A DNA stretch of 64,000 nt from Aeromonas rivipollensis (GTDB lineage: Bacteria; Pseudomonadota; Gammaproteobacteria; Enterobacterales; Aeromonadaceae): positions 62,001-126,000 of the forward strand of contig NZ_JAAILA010000007.1 in the NCBI RefSeq assembly GCF_010974825.1. The letters run 5' to 3'. Positions 51,243 through 60,532 of the stretch are shown in pieces; position 1 is the stretch's first letter, and each line of letters opens with the position of its first letter. Both the position numbers and the translations under genes were made by a program. The notes beneath the pieces were generated by a model. The model was not told the DNA's origin and made no database searches. It saw only the letters and a list, made by a program, of their open reading frames with translations.

Positions 51243-52913
51243 ATGAAGCAACCCCTATTTCGCCGTAGCGCGTTGGCGGCCGTGATCGCCCTCAGCACGG
51301 TATTGGCGGCATGCAAAGAGGAGCCCCCTCCCGTCGCGCAAAGCGTCCAGCCCAGCGCGGCCGCCAGCACAGCCAGCGCTGCGGTCGCACCGCAAACGCA
51401 GCCTCAGCCGATTAACACACAAGCATCGAAATATACCCCAGAGGCGCTCGAGACCCTGCTTGCGCCCGTAGCCCTTTACCCTGATGCGGTATTGGCTCAG
51501 GTGCTGGCCAGCGCCACCAATCCGCAAGAGGTGCTCGATGCCGGCAACTGGCTGGTTGCCCACCCCGATCTCAAGGGGAAAGAGCTGACCGCCGCCATTG
51601 CGCCGCTGGGCTTTACGCCGCCCACCATGTCGCTGATGCACTTCCCAACCGTCATGGACATGATGTGCTTGAAGATGGAGTGGACGACTGAGCTGGGCAG
51701 CGCCTTCCTGGCCGATGAACCGGGCGTATTGGCAGCCGTTCAGCGCCTGCGTCAACAGGCGATGGAGGTGGGCAACCTGAAAGACTCAGAGCAGATGAAA
51801 GTGGCCAAGGATGAACAGAACAATCAGCAGATTGTCACCATTGCGCCTGCCAACCCTGACGTCATTTACGTCCCGCAATACGACCCAACCGCCGCCTATA
51901 GCCCGCCAGCTGCCGGGCCAGCTCCCGCGCCGGTGACCACAGAAACCACGACAACGACCGCGCCTGCGACAACGACCACGACAGTGGTAGAAAATGATGA
52001 TGACGAGGATGAGTACGACCGCGGTGATATGGTCTTGACGGGTTTGCTCGCCTTTGGGGCGGGCATGTTGGTCAACGAGGTCTTCAACGACGATGATGAT
52101 GAGGGCGATTATTATTACCCGCGGTGGGGATCCGATTATCCCGGCGGTTACGCTCCCTATCGTTATAACCCCAACTATGGCAATGGTTTTCGTCCCGCCA
52201 ATGGCTACAACCGTCCGGCCAACTATCAGCGGGGATCCAACAACAATATTTATATCAATGCCAAGGGGAACGATTACTTCAACAAGTTTGAGCGCGGCCC
52301 CAATAACTACCTGCGCCAAGCCGACAGCCCCATCACGGCGGCGCGCCCCCAGCGTGCTGAGCTGGCTACCCTGGAGCCACGCTCGCTGAATAACGAGGCT
52401 GGGGGCCGACGAGATGCCACACCTAAGGGGACTTATGCGGGGGCCAATCGCCAACCTAAAAGCGAATACGCCGGCGCACCACGCGCAGTCAATGAGGTGA
52501 ACAGGGAGGCTCGCGCAACAGCGCCGAAGGGGAGCTATACGGGAGCCAACCGCCAGCCCAAAAGCGAAACTGCCAAGGCAACACGCGACGCTAGACAGGT
52601 GAGCAGGGAGGCGAATGTGGCCCAACGCACGCCGCGCCAGGGCAACTACGCAGGAGACAAGGTCAAGCGGCAGCAAATCACTCCACAGACCGCTGGGGCG
52701 CGTGATCGCGGCTATGTCCAGCCACGCGCTACCCACAGCAAGAGCGCAACACAGACGGCGACACGCAGGGCACCAGCAGCCTCAAAGAGTGCCTTCCAAG
52801 GGGTGCAGAATTCGGGCAGAACCGAGCGCGCCGCCAGCCATCGTGGGCGTGAAAGTGTGGCTAGTAGCGCGCATGCCGGGCGCAACACTCAACCCAGACG
52901 GAGTACGCGATAA
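51243..52913 (+). CDS. DUF3300 domain lipoprotein
   Basis: Predicted exported lipoprotein, 556 residues from MKQPLFRRSALAAVIALSTVLAAC (lipobox LAAC, Cys23-24 region). A DUF3300 domain occupies ~45-270 (LETLLAPVALYPDAVLAQVLASATNPQEVLDAGNWL, DVIYVPQYDPTAAYSPP). Then come an Ala/Thr/Pro-rich linker, an acidic DDDDEDEYDRGD stretch, a hydrophobic helix, and a long Asn/Arg/Gln-rich basic tail with repeated YAGANRQPKSE-type units. Function unknown. It is translationally coupled to the DUF2950 gene by a TAATG overlap. Confidence 0.85.
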   Translation: MKQPLFRRSALAAVIALSTVLAACKEEPPPVAQSVQPSAAASTASAAVAPQTQPQPINTQASKYTPEALETLLAPVALYPDAVLAQVLASATNPQEVLDAGNWLVAHPDLKGKELTAAIAPLGFTPPTMSLMHFPTVMDMMCLKMEWTTELGSAFLADEPGVLAAVQRLRQQAMEVGNLKDSEQMKVAKDEQNNQQIVTIAPANPDVIYVPQYDPTAAYSPPAAGPAPAPVTTETTTTTAPATTTTTVVENDDDEDEYDRGDMVLTGLLAFGAGMLVNEVFNDDDDEGDYYYPRWGSDYPGGYAPYRYNPNYGNGFRPANGYNRPANYQRGSNNNIYINAKGNDYFNKFERGPNNYLRQADSPITAARPQRAELATLEPRSLNNEAGGRRDATPKGTYAGANRQPKSEYAGAPRAVNEVNREARATAPKGSYTGANRQPKSETAKATRDARQVSREANVAQRTPRQGNYAGDKVKRQQITPQTAGARDRGYVQPRATHSKSATQTATRRAPAASKSAFQGVQNSGRTERAASHRGRESVASSAHAGRNTQPRRSTR

Positions 52914-53854
52914 TGAAGCGTTTGTTGAAATGGAGTTGGGCCCCCTCATGGGGGTTGGCCCTGCTGGCCCTGACCGCTGCCTGCGACGCAAGCGCCATAG
53001 CGCAACGCACCTTCGCCACCCCGGATGAGGCGGTGCAGGCCCTGATCACGGCCCTGGAGCGGAACGATGTCACCGCACTGACGCTGTTGCTCGGCGAAAA
53101 TAGTGAGGAGGCCATCACCTCGGGGGATGAGGTGGCCGATGCCAATGATCGCACCGCCTTCGTCGCGAGCTTCAAGAGCAAGCACCAACTGGTGGCCGAA
53201 GGTAAGGATAAAATGGTCCTGGTCGTGGGGGAGTCGGATTGGCCACTGCCCATCCCCCTTGTGGCCGCAGATGGCAAGTGGTATCTCGATGGCGCCGCAG
53301 GTGCCAAAGAGATCGCCTATCGCCGCATCGGTCGGAATGAGTTGGGGGCGATTGCGGTGTGCCGCGGCTTTATCGACGCGCAGATAGAGTACGCCGCCAT
53401 GGGGCATGATGGTCAAACCGCGGGACTCTTTGCGGCCAAACTACGCAGTGATGCAGGACAACAAAATGGACTCTATTGGCCTGTGGGCGAGGGTGAACCA
53501 GCAAGCCCGGCCGGAGAGGAGGTCGTCAGTGCCGCCGCAGAGGGCTACAAGGCCGTGGTCGGTCAACGCACACCCTATCATGGCTACTACTACCGTATCT
53601 TGTATGCCCAAGGAGCTGCGGCCAATGGGGGGAGTAAAGAGTACTTTGTCGAAGGGCTGTTAAGAGACGGTGTCGCCCTGATCGCCTGGCCGGCCGATTA
53701 TGCCAACAGCGGGGTGATGACCTTCATGGTGAATCACGAGGGGCGGGTTTATCAAAAGGATCTGGGGGCAGACACGGCAACGGCCGTTGAGGCGATCCAG
53801 CTGTTCGATCCCGATGAGAGCTGGTCGCTAGTAGTGAGTAACGAGGGTGATTAG
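52913..53854 (+). CDS. DUF2950 domain exported protein
   Basis: 313 residues with an N-terminal signal (LALLALTAAC, lipobox-like). The DUF2950 body follows: FATPDEAVQALITALERNDVTALTLLLGENSEE, GKWYLDGAAGAKEIAYRRIGRNELGAIAVCRGFIDAQIEYA, YHGYYYRILYAQGAAANGG and ALIAWPADYANSGVMTFMVNHEG, in parts. DUF3300 and DUF2950 genes commonly form a pair in proteobacteria, as here. Function unknown. Confidence 0.87.
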   Translation: MKRLLKWSWAPSWGLALLALTAACDASAIAQRTFATPDEAVQALITALERNDVTALTLLLGENSEEAITSGDEVADANDRTAFVASFKSKHQLVAEGKDKMVLVVGESDWPLPIPLVAADGKWYLDGAAGAKEIAYRRIGRNELGAIAVCRGFIDAQIEYAAMGHDGQTAGLFAAKLRSDAGQQNGLYWPVGEGEPASPAGEEVVSAAAEGYKAVVGQRTPYHGYYYRILYAQGAAANGGSKEYFVEGLLRDGVALIAWPADYANSGVMTFMVNHEGRVYQKDLGADTATAVEAIQLFDPDESWSLVVSNEGD

Positions 53855-53866
53855 CCAAGAGGGTGA

Positions 53867-54031
53867 TTAGGGCTCTTTCTCTACCATCGAATCTTGGCGA
53901 ATAGCAGGGGCCCAGAGCGGAGTGATTGAGATCACCGGAGGGGATGCGGGGCCAGCCGCCCCCTCGCTGGCCCACGCGATGTTCGGCATCAGAATGAAGA
54001 TCAGCTGAGTCAGGATATGCATTGGTTTCAT
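53867..54031 (-). CDS. Possible small exported peptide
   Basis: 54 residues. MKPMHILTQLIFILMPNIAWA looks like a signal peptide with an AWA cleavage site, followed by SEGAAGPASPPVISITPLWAP. Only a weak GAGAG precedes the ATG. It is convergent with the DUF2950 gene and upstream of nothing obvious. It could be noise, and codon conservation would decide. Confidence 0.35.
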   Translation of the reverse strand: MKPMHILTQLIFILMPNIAWASEGAAGPASPPVISITPLWAPAIRQDSMVEKEP

Positions 54032-54114
54032 GGTGCTGCTCTCGCGGTGCGCAACCAGAGTGTATAGACGGCACACCAGGCCCTCCGGGCTGACTCCCCA
54101 AATGACGCATAAAA

Positions 54115-54142
54115 AAACGGCGACCCTAGGGTCGCCGTTTTG
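54115..54142. terminator. Terminator of the deo operon
   Basis: AACGGCGACCC-TA-GGGTCGCCGTT, a perfect 11-bp stem, with TTTTTTT following on the minus strand, 18 nt past the deoD stop. Confidence 0.93.
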
Positions 54143-54159
54143 CATGATGTGAATGGGGA

Positions 54160-54876
54160 TTACTTGTCGCCCAGCAGGACGGAGTCCAGCGCGATTTCGA
54201 TCATGTCGTTGAAGGTCAGCTGACGCTCTTCGGAGGTGGTCTGCTCGCCGGTACGGATGTGATCGGAGACGGTGCAGATGGTCAGTGCACGGGCACCGTA
54301 CTCTGCGGCCACGCCGTAGATGCCGGCGGCTTCCATCTCGACACCCAGGATGCCGTATTTTTCCATGACGTCGAACATGGAGGGGTCCGGGGTGTAGAAC
54401 AGGTCGGCGGAGAAGATGTTGCCCACGCGCACCGGAGTGCCCTTGTTCTTGGCGGCTTGCACGGCATTGGCAACCAGGTCGAAGTCGGCGATGGCGGCGA
54501 AGTCGTGATCCTTGAAGCGCAGACGGTTGACCTTGGAGTCGGTGCAGGCACCCATGCCGATCACCACGTCACGCAGTTTGACGTCTTCACGCACGGCACC
54601 GCAGGAGCCCACGCGGATTAGGGTCTTCACGCCGTAGTCGGTGATCAGCTCTTTGGCATAGATGGAGCAGGACGGGATGCCCATGCCGTGGCCCATGACG
54701 GAGATGCGACGGCCCTTGTAGGTACCGGTGAAGCCGAGCATGCTGCGCACGTCACACACCTGCTCGACGTTCTCCAGGAAGGTCTCGGCGATGTACTTGG
54801 CACGCAGGGGGTCGCCCGGCATCAGCACTGTGTCAGCAAAGGCGCCATCTTTTGCATTGATATGAGGAGTTGCCAT
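54160..54876 (-). CDS. deoD: Purine-nucleoside phosphorylase DeoD
   Basis: Phosphorolysis of purine (deoxy)nucleosides. 238 residues: [93 protein letters not shown] (in parts), with the catalytic Asp in SDHI. Last gene of deoCABD. A GC-rich hairpin separates it from deoB. Confidence 0.97.
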   Translation of the reverse strand: MATPHINAKDGAFADTVLMPGDPLRAKYIAETFLENVEQVCDVRSMLGFTGTYKGRRISVMGHGMGIPSCSIYAKELITDYGVKTLIRVGSCGAVREDVKLRDVVIGMGACTDSKVNRLRFKDHDFAAIADFDLVANAVQAAKNKGTPVRVGNIFSADLFYTPDPSMFDVMEKYGILGVEMEAAGIYGVAAEYGARALTICTVSDHIRTGEQTTSEERQLTFNDMIEIALDSVLLGDK

Positions 54877-54923
54877 TCTCTTGATTCCTTCACACTAGGT
54901 TGAGTTTTATTGTTTTTAAAATT

Positions 54924-54945
54924 GCCCGCCGCCGAAGTGGCGGGC
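54924..54945 (-). other. Hairpin between deoB and deoD
   Basis: GCCCGCC / GGCGGGC stem with an 8-nt loop in the 76-nt gap. It is followed on the minus strand by AATTTTAAAAAC, too weak for a clear terminator. It may be a processing or stability element. Confidence 0.55.
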
Positions 54946-54952
54946 GGGTCAG

Positions 54953-56161
54953 TTACAGGAAACTGGTACCGTATTGCAGCTTGGGCAGACCGTGGTAGGC
55001 CGCTATGCTCTGGCCGATGTCGGCGAAGGTCTCGCGACGACCGACGGAACCGGCCTTGACCGGCTTGCCGTAGAAGAGCACAGGGATGTATTCACGGGTG
55101 TGGTCGGTGCCGCTCCAGGTCGGATCGCAGCCGTGGTCGGCGGTCAGCACCACCACATCGCCATCTTGCAGTATCTCGAACAGCTCCGGCAGACGGGAGT
55201 CGAAATACTCCAGCGCATCGGCGTAGCCCTTGACGTCACGGCGGTGGCCGTAGGAGGAGTCGAAGTCCACGAAGTTGGTGAAGACGATGGTGTTGTCACC
55301 GGCGGCCTTCACCTCTTCCAGGGTTCTGTCCCACAGCTCGGTCAGGCCTGTGCCCTTCACCTGCTTGGTGATGCCCTGCTGGGCATAGATGTCGGCGATC
55401 TTGCCGATGGAGACCACCTGGCCACCCGCATCCTTCATGTAATCCAGCACGGTCGGTGCCGGCGGCAGCACCGAGTAGTCGTGACGGTTGCCGGTGCGCT
55501 TGAAGTTGCCCTTGCCAGTGCCCACGAACGGACGGGCGATGACCCGACCGATGTTGTAGGGCTCCAGCAGCTCGCGCACTATGTGGCACAGCTCATAGAG
55601 CTTCTCGAGGCCGTAGGTCTCTTCGTGGCAGGCGATCTGGAACACTGAGTCGGCAGAGGTGTAGAGGATCGGCTTGCCGGTCCGCATATGCTCCTCACCC
55701 AAGTCATCAAGCACCTGGGTACCGGAGGCGTGGCAGTTACCGAGGTAACCCGGCAGACCCGCCTTCTCGACGATGGCGTCCAGCAGCTCCTGGGGGAAGC
55801 TGTTGTGGTGATCGTGGAAGTAGCCCCACTCGAACAGCACGGGCACGCCTGCGATCTCCCAGTGGCCGGACGGGGTGTCCTTGCCGGAGGAGAGCTCCTG
55901 GGCGAAGCCGTAGGCACCGACTACCTCAATATCTTTCTTCAAGCCTGCCGGGAAGTAGCCGGAAGCCTGCTCCCCTGCGTGGCCCAGGCCCAGCTTGTTG
56001 AGGTTGGGCAGGTTGAGGGCACCACGGCCTTCAATCTCACCGGCGGCGCAGGCCTTGGCGATATGGCCAAGGGTGTTGGCGCCCACATCTCCGAACTTCT
56101 CGGCATCGGCGGCAGCGCCAATACCGAAGGAGTCCATCATCAGAATAAAGGTACGTTTCAT
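54953..56161 (-). CDS. deoB: Phosphopentomutase DeoB
   Basis: Interconverts (deoxy)ribose-1- and -5-phosphate. 402 residues: [25 protein letters not shown] with metal-binding Asp and the phosphorylated-threonine region [25 protein letters not shown] and [21 protein letters not shown] with the second metal site. Alkaline-phosphatase superfamily. 14 nt after deoA. Confidence 0.97.
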   Translation of the reverse strand: MKRTFILMMDSFGIGAAADAEKFGDVGANTLGHIAKACAAGEIEGRGALNLPNLNKLGLGHAGEQASGYFPAGLKKDIEVVGAYGFAQELSSGKDTPSGHWEIAGVPVLFEWGYFHDHHNSFPQELLDAIVEKAGLPGYLGNCHASGTQVLDDLGEEHMRTGKPILYTSADSVFQIACHEETYGLEKLYELCHIVRELLEPYNIGRVIARPFVGTGKGNFKRTGNRHDYSVLPPAPTVLDYMKDAGGQVVSIGKIADIYAQQGITKQVKGTGLTELWDRTLEEVKAAGDNTIVFTNFVDFDSSYGHRRDVKGYADALEYFDSRLPELFEILQDGDVVVLTADHGCDPTWSGTDHTREYIPVLFYGKPVKAGSVGRRETFADIGQSIAAYHGLPKLQYGTSFL

Positions 56162-56175
56162 GGGTCTTCCCCTTG

Positions 56176-57507
56176 TTACAAATCGGCCAGACCGATGCGA
56201 CGATAAACCTCGGGCAGTGCCTCTGGTCGGGTGTCACCGATCTTGACGGCTGCCTGCACCATGCGGGCGGCCTCGGCAAATTGAGCTTCTGTCTGAGCGT
56301 GGATCAGCGCGAGCGGCTTGTCAGCCTCGACGCTCTGCCCCAGGCGGATAAAGTCGGTCAGACCGACCGCATAATCGAGTTTGTCCCCGGCGGCGCGGCG
56401 ACCACCGCCCATGGCGACCACGGCCAGGCCCAGTTCGCGGGTATCCATGGCGGTCACGAAGCCGCTCTGCGCCGCATACACGGGGCGCACTATGCCGGCC
56501 TTGGGCAGGTAAGCATCGTAACGCTCCATGAAGTCCGCCGGACCACCGAGGCCGGTCACCATGCGACCGAAGATCTCGGCAGCCTTGCCGTTGTCCAGCA
56601 CCGCCTGCAGCTTGGCACGGGCGTCTTGCTCGTCGCTCGCAAGCTTGGCGGAGATCAGCATCTCGGCACAGAGCGCCATGGTCACTTCGTGGATGCGCGG
56701 GTTGCGATATTCACCGGTCAGGTAGCGTACCGCCTCACGTACTTCCACGGCGTTGCCGGCGCTGGAGGCCAGCACCTGGTTCATGTCGGTCAGCAGCGCA
56801 GAGGTACGGCAACCGGCACCGTTGGCCACGGCCACTATGCTCTTGGCCAGTTCTTCGGAGGCCTCGAAGGTCGGCATGAAGGCGCCGGAGCCCACTTTCA
56901 CATCCATCACCAGGGCTTCGAGCCCGGAGGCGAGCTTCTTGGAGAGGATGGAGCCGGTGATCATGGCGATGGATTCGACGGTGGCCGTGATGTCACGCAC
57001 CGCATAGATACGCTTGTCGGCCGGTGCCAGATCGCCGGTCTGGCCTATGATGGCCACGCCCGCTTCTTTCACCACCTTCAGGAAGCGATCGTTGTCGACC
57101 GAGGTCTGGTAGCCGGGAATGGCGTCCAGCTTGTCCAGGGTGCCGCCGGTGTGGCCCAGGCCACGGCCGGAGATCATGGGCACGAAGCCGCCGCAGGCGG
57201 CGACCATGGGGCCAAGCATCAGGGAGACGACGTCACCAACGCCACCGGTGGAGTGCTTGTCGACTATGGGGCCACCCAGGTTCAGGTGATCCCAGGTCAG
57301 CACCATGCCGGAGTCGCGCATGGCGCAGGTCAGGGCGACCCGCTCATCCATGGTCATGTCCTTGAAGTAGACCGCCATGGCCAGGGCCGCTATCTGCCCC
57401 TCGCCTATGCTGTTGTTGGTAATGCCCTGGACGAAGAATTGAATCTCTTGGGTACTGAGCGCTTCACCGTTGCGCTTCTTGCGAATAATTTCTTGAGGCA
57501 AAAACAT
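56176..57507 (-). CDS. deoA: Thymidine phosphorylase DeoA
   Basis: Phosphorolysis of thymidine and deoxyuridine. 443 residues: [29 protein letters not shown], the phosphate-binding [32 protein letters not shown] and the C-terminal domain. It starts 83 nt after deoC, a gap that contains a strong hairpin. Confidence 0.97.
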   Translation of the reverse strand: MFLPQEIIRKKRNGEALSTQEIQFFVQGITNNSIGEGQIAALAMAVYFKDMTMDERVALTCAMRDSGMVLTWDHLNLGGPIVDKHSTGGVGDVVSLMLGPMVAACGGFVPMISGRGLGHTGGTLDKLDAIPGYQTSVDNDRFLKVVKEAGVAIIGQTGDLAPADKRIYAVRDITATVESIAMITGSILSKKLASGLEALVMDVKVGSGAFMPTFEASEELAKSIVAVANGAGCRTSALLTDMNQVLASSAGNAVEVREAVRYLTGEYRNPRIHEVTMALCAEMLISAKLASDEQDARAKLQAVLDNGKAAEIFGRMVTGLGGPADFMERYDAYLPKAGIVRPVYAAQSGFVTAMDTRELGLAVVAMGGGRRAAGDKLDYAVGLTDFIRLGQSVEADKPLALIHAQTEAQFAEAARMVQAAVKIGDTRPEALPEVYRRIGLADL

Positions 57508-57560
57508 CTTTCATTCCCTCCGTGCGCCTTGCACGAACACAGACCGAACAGGATCCGAAG

Positions 57561-57582
57561 AGGGGGCGGCAGGCCGCCCCCT
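57561..57582 (-). other. GC-rich hairpin between deoC and deoA
   Basis: AGGGGGCGG-CAGG-CCGCCCCCT, a perfect nine-bp stem just past the deoC stop without a T-run. It is probably an RNA stability or processing element that lets deoC mRNA differ in level from deoABD. Confidence 0.65.
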
Positions 57583-57590
57583 GTCACCGC

Positions 57591-58364
57591 TTAGTAACCG
57601 CTGGTATTGGCCGGCTTGTCGCCGTGGCCCAGGGTCGCCAGCAGGCTGGCCAGCAGGCTGGAGGCGCCGAAGCGGAAGGTGCGCGGGGAGACCCAGTCCT
57701 TGCCCAGTATCTCTTCGGCCATGGCCAGGTACTGACCGGCAACGGCTGCGTCTTTCACGCCACCAGCAGGCTTGAAGCCCACCTTCGGGTTCTTGGCCTT
57801 GATCACTTCCATCATGATGCGGGCCGCTTCCGGGGTCGCATTGACCGGCACCTTGCCGGTGGAGGTCTTGATGAAGTCGGCACCGGCATCGATGGAGATC
57901 TCGGAGGCACGACGGATCAGCGCTTCTTCTTTCAGCTCACCGGTCTCGATGATCACCTTCAGCAGCGCCTTGTCACCACAGGCTTCCTTACAAGCTTTGA
58001 CCAGGCTGAAGCCGACCTGTTCATTGCCGGCCATGAAGGCGCGGTAGGGGAACACCACGTCCACTTCATCGGCACCGTAGGCGACGGCGGCGCGGGTCTC
58101 GGCCACGGCGATCTCGATGTCGTCGTTGCCGTGAGGGAAGTTGGTCACGGTGGCGATGCGCACGTCGGCGGCGCCGATCTCACGCAGGGTCTTGCGAGCA
58201 ATAGGGATGAAACGGGGATAGATGCAGACGGCGGCGGTGAGGCCGGCCGGAGACTTGGCCTTGCGGCACAGGTCGATAACCTTCTGATCGGTGTCGTCAT
58301 CGTTCAGGGTGGTCAGGTCCATCAGGTTCAGGGCGCGTTGGGCGGCCAGTTTCAGATCAGTCAT
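57591..58364 (-). CDS. deoC: Deoxyribose-phosphate aldolase DeoC
   Basis: Cleaves deoxyribose-5-phosphate to glyceraldehyde-3-phosphate and acetaldehyde. 257 residues: [78 protein letters not shown] with the Schiff-base lysine, and DFIKTSTGK. First gene of deoCABD. Confidence 0.97.
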   Translation of the reverse strand: MTDLKLAAQRALNLMDLTTLNDDDTDQKVIDLCRKAKSPAGLTAAVCIYPRFIPIARKTLREIGAADVRIATVTNFPHGNDDIEIAVAETRAAVAYGADEVDVVFPYRAFMAGNEQVGFSLVKACKEACGDKALLKVIIETGELKEEALIRRASEISIDAGADFIKTSTGKVPVNATPEAARIMMEVIKAKNPKVGFKPAGGVKDAAVAGQYLAMAEEILGKDWVSPRTFRFGASSLLASLLATLGHGDKPANTSGY

Positions 58365-58754
58365 GCTATGTCTCCAAAGTCTCGATAAGTCCCCTCAGCC
58401 GCGATCCGCCGCCACCGAACACAGAGGATCGGCAAACGAAGATCCCAAGCGAAAGGGATATGGAATTACAGCGCAAATGCACAGGCAATACGGCTGCAAA
58501 TAAGGCAAGAGCCCTGTCACTTTCTTACAAAAGTGCGGACTTGGTTCCATGAAGACTTGAGAAAGGCCGACAACCGCAGACCCGACTTCCCAATCAATTC
58601 CATTTGACCGCCAACACCCACCTCATGTGGGCATTAGTCAATGCCAGCACCCTGCTGGCATCGCCTATTTCAGCCGAGATACCCCGTGTTTGCAAGCCGG
58701 ATTTGCCAATTTCAGAGGTACCTCACACCCGGCAAATCCAGCACTGGAAGGTGC
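58365..58754. other. xapX-deoC intergenic region with three hairpins
   Basis: 390 nt without a gene. Three inverted repeats occur in a row: GGATTTGCC/GGCAAATCC (58699-58739, enclosing GAGGTACCTC), TGCCAGC/GCTGGCA (58642-58660) and CCCAC/GTGGG (58617-58631). The nearer half towards deoC presumably holds its promoter. I found no convincing CRP, CytR or DeoR operator, and no known riboswitch pattern. Confidence 0.55.
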
Positions 58755-58925
58755 TTAAGAGAAGAAGCGGGTCAGGATCCAGGAGTAGGCAATCCCCCCC
58801 AGATAGACCCCCACAATCCCCATTACCCCGGACAGTACGGGAGGTGCCGGGATCGGCAACTTGAGGAAAGAAAACAACACGCCAACGATAAAGCCGGCAG
58901 CAATCGCCAGTAGCACTTCATTCAT
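58755..58925 (-). CDS. XapX domain small membrane protein
   Basis: 56 residues from the ATG at 58925, four nt after GGAGG: MNEVLLAIAAGFIVGVLFS, then FLKLPIPAPPVLSGVMGIVGVYLGGIAYSWIL, two hydrophobic helices around the PxPxPP core typical of XapX. E. coli homologues neighbour nucleoside genes. Here it lies between nupC and the deo operon, so a role linked to nucleoside uptake is inferred. Function unknown. Confidence 0.85.
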   Translation of the reverse strand: MNEVLLAIAAGFIVGVLFSFLKLPIPAPPVLSGVMGIVGVYLGGIAYSWILTRFFS

Positions 58926-58990
58926 AAAACCTCCGATTTGACTCATTTTATTATTAGTCTAGAAAGGAAAACGGTTGTCACCGCCCCAAA

Positions 58991-59025
58991 CGAGAACGCC
59001 ACAGCTTTTCGCTGTGGCGCTCGTT
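58991..59025 (-). terminator. Hairpin after nupC
   Basis: CGAG..CGCCACAGC / GCTGTGGCG..CTCG long stem with a 5-nt loop between nupC and xapX. T-run is weak on the minus strand (TCTCGTTTGG), so partial readthrough into xapX is possible. Confidence 0.6.
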
Positions 59026-59048
59026 TCAACTTGTCTGTCAGACAAGCA

Positions 59049-60323
59049 TTACATGGCTGTCAGTGCCAGGAAGAAGCCTGCGATGGTGGCAGACATCAGG
59101 TTGGACAGAGAGCCGGCCAGCACGGCCTTCAGGCCGAAGCGCGCTATGGTGCCGCGACGGTTCGGTGCCATGGAGCCCAGACCACCCAGCAGGATGGCAA
59201 CGGAGGACAGGTTGGCGAAGCCGCACAGGGCGAAGGAGATGATGGCCTTGGTGTGGTCGGACATGGCCACGCCGTTGATCAGCACTTCATCCTTCAGGTA
59301 GGGGGCGAAGTTCAGGTAAGCCACGAACTCGTTCACCACCAGCTTCTGACCGATGAAGGAACCGGCCACCACGGCTTCGCTCCAGGGCACACCGATCAGG
59401 AAGGCCAGCGGGGAGAACAGCCAGCCCAGCAGCAGCTCCAGGGAGAGCTCAGGCATGCCGAACCAGCCACCCACGCCGGAGAAGATGCCGTTGATCATGG
59501 CGATGAGGCCGATGAAGGCCAGCAGCATGGCACCCACGTTCAGGGCCAGTTGCAGACCGGCGGAGGCACCGGCAGCGGCGGCGTCGATCACGTTGGCCGG
59601 CTTGTCGTCCAGCTCGCCATCGGCGGAGTTCTCGTCGTAGCTCGGGGTCTCGGTTTCCGGTACCAGCAGCTTGGCGAACAGCAGACCACCCGGGGCAGCC
59701 ATGAAGGAGGCGGCGATCAGGTATTCCATCTTGACGCCCATGGAGGCGTAACCGGCCAGCACGGAGCCGGCAACGGAGGCCAGGCCACCACACATGACGG
59801 CGAACAGCTCGGAGTCGGTCATCTTGGAGATGAAGGGACGCACCACCAGCGGGGCTTCAGTCTGGCCGACGAAGATGTTGGCAGTGGCAGACAGGGATTC
59901 GGTACGGGAGGTACCCAGCACCTTCTGCAGACCACCACCCAGCAGCTTGATCACCCACTGCATGATGCCGAGGTAATAAAGAACCGCGATCAGGGAAGAG
60001 AAGAAGATGATGACGGGCAGTACACGGAAGGCGAAGATGAAACCACCGCCACCGAACACTTCGAACATCTTGTTGCTGACCAGACCACCGAACAGGAATT
60101 CGATACCGTTCTGACCATAACCGATGACGCTGGAGACGGCATCGGACACGCTCACCAGAATATCCCGACCAACCGGGACATACAGCACGAAGGCACCCAG
60201 ACCGGCCTGAATTGCGAAGGCACCACCCACGGTGCGGATTTTGATTGCCTTGCGATTGCTGGAGAACAGCACCGCGATAAGGATGAGCGTCGCCATCCCT
60301 ACCAGACCCATTATCAGATTCAT
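59049..60323 (-). CDS. nupC: Nucleoside permease (CNT/NupC family), copy 2
   Basis: Nucleoside/cation symporter. The ATG at 60323 after GAGGAAGTG gives 424 residues ([20 protein letters not shown]). CNT core segments are [60 protein letters not shown] and [26 protein letters not shown]. The GQTEAPL form contrasts with GMVEAPL in the copy at 20058. It is upstream of xapX and deoCABD on the same strand, so uptake and catabolism are grouped. Confidence 0.92.
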   Translation of the reverse strand: MNLIMGLVGMATLILIAVLFSSNRKAIKIRTVGGAFAIQAGLGAFVLYVPVGRDILVSVSDAVSSVIGYGQNGIEFLFGGLVSNKMFEVFGGGGFIFAFRVLPVIIFFSSLIAVLYYLGIMQWVIKLLGGGLQKVLGTSRTESLSATANIFVGQTEAPLVVRPFISKMTDSELFAVMCGGLASVAGSVLAGYASMGVKMEYLIAASFMAAPGGLLFAKLLVPETETPSYDENSADGELDDKPANVIDAAAAGASAGLQLALNVGAMLLAFIGLIAMINGIFSGVGGWFGMPELSLELLLGWLFSPLAFLIGVPWSEAVVAGSFIGQKLVVNEFVAYLNFAPYLKDEVLINGVAMSDHTKAIISFALCGFANLSSVAILLGGLGSMAPNRRGTIARFGLKAVLAGSLSNLMSATIAGFFLALTAM

Positions 60324-60400
60324 TATTAACACTTCCTCTTTAGTAGCACCTGCCAGCTTGTTAACGTTTTGTGTATTAAAGCCGCTAATCAAGGGTGCGC

Positions 60401-60445
60401 ATTATACTAATTACGGTGCGACAAAATAGAATACTGGTCACATTT
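60401..60445 (-). promoter_or_regulatory. nupC promoter with CRP site in class II position
   Basis: On the minus strand -10 TATAAT (60406-60401) with a poor -35. The CRP-like site TGTGA-N6-TTCTA (60442-60427), flanked by AAAA on the upstream side, is centred at ~60434.5. That is about 41 nt upstream of the predicted start, the class II activator position. One half-site is perfect, the other three of five. Confidence 0.6.
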
Positions 60446-60532
60446 TATAAGCCTGAAATGGGCTGAACGTCGTTTAATTAGACCGCAAACGATTTTTATG
60501 GGTCCTGTTTTTTATCACACCGGCATCGAGCG

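Noticed and set aside
58365..58560. CRP or CytR operators upstream of deoC
   Set aside because: Only half-sites with wrong spacing (for example TGTAA and TGACA) could be found.
58365..58754. Riboswitch for nucleosides in front of deoC
   Set aside because: The three hairpins do not match any riboswitch consensus I know. Purine riboswitch core sequences are absent.
56173..60329. Long plus-strand frames opposite deoA and nupC
   Set aside because: Antisense shadows with Gly/His/Gln-rich translations and no family features.
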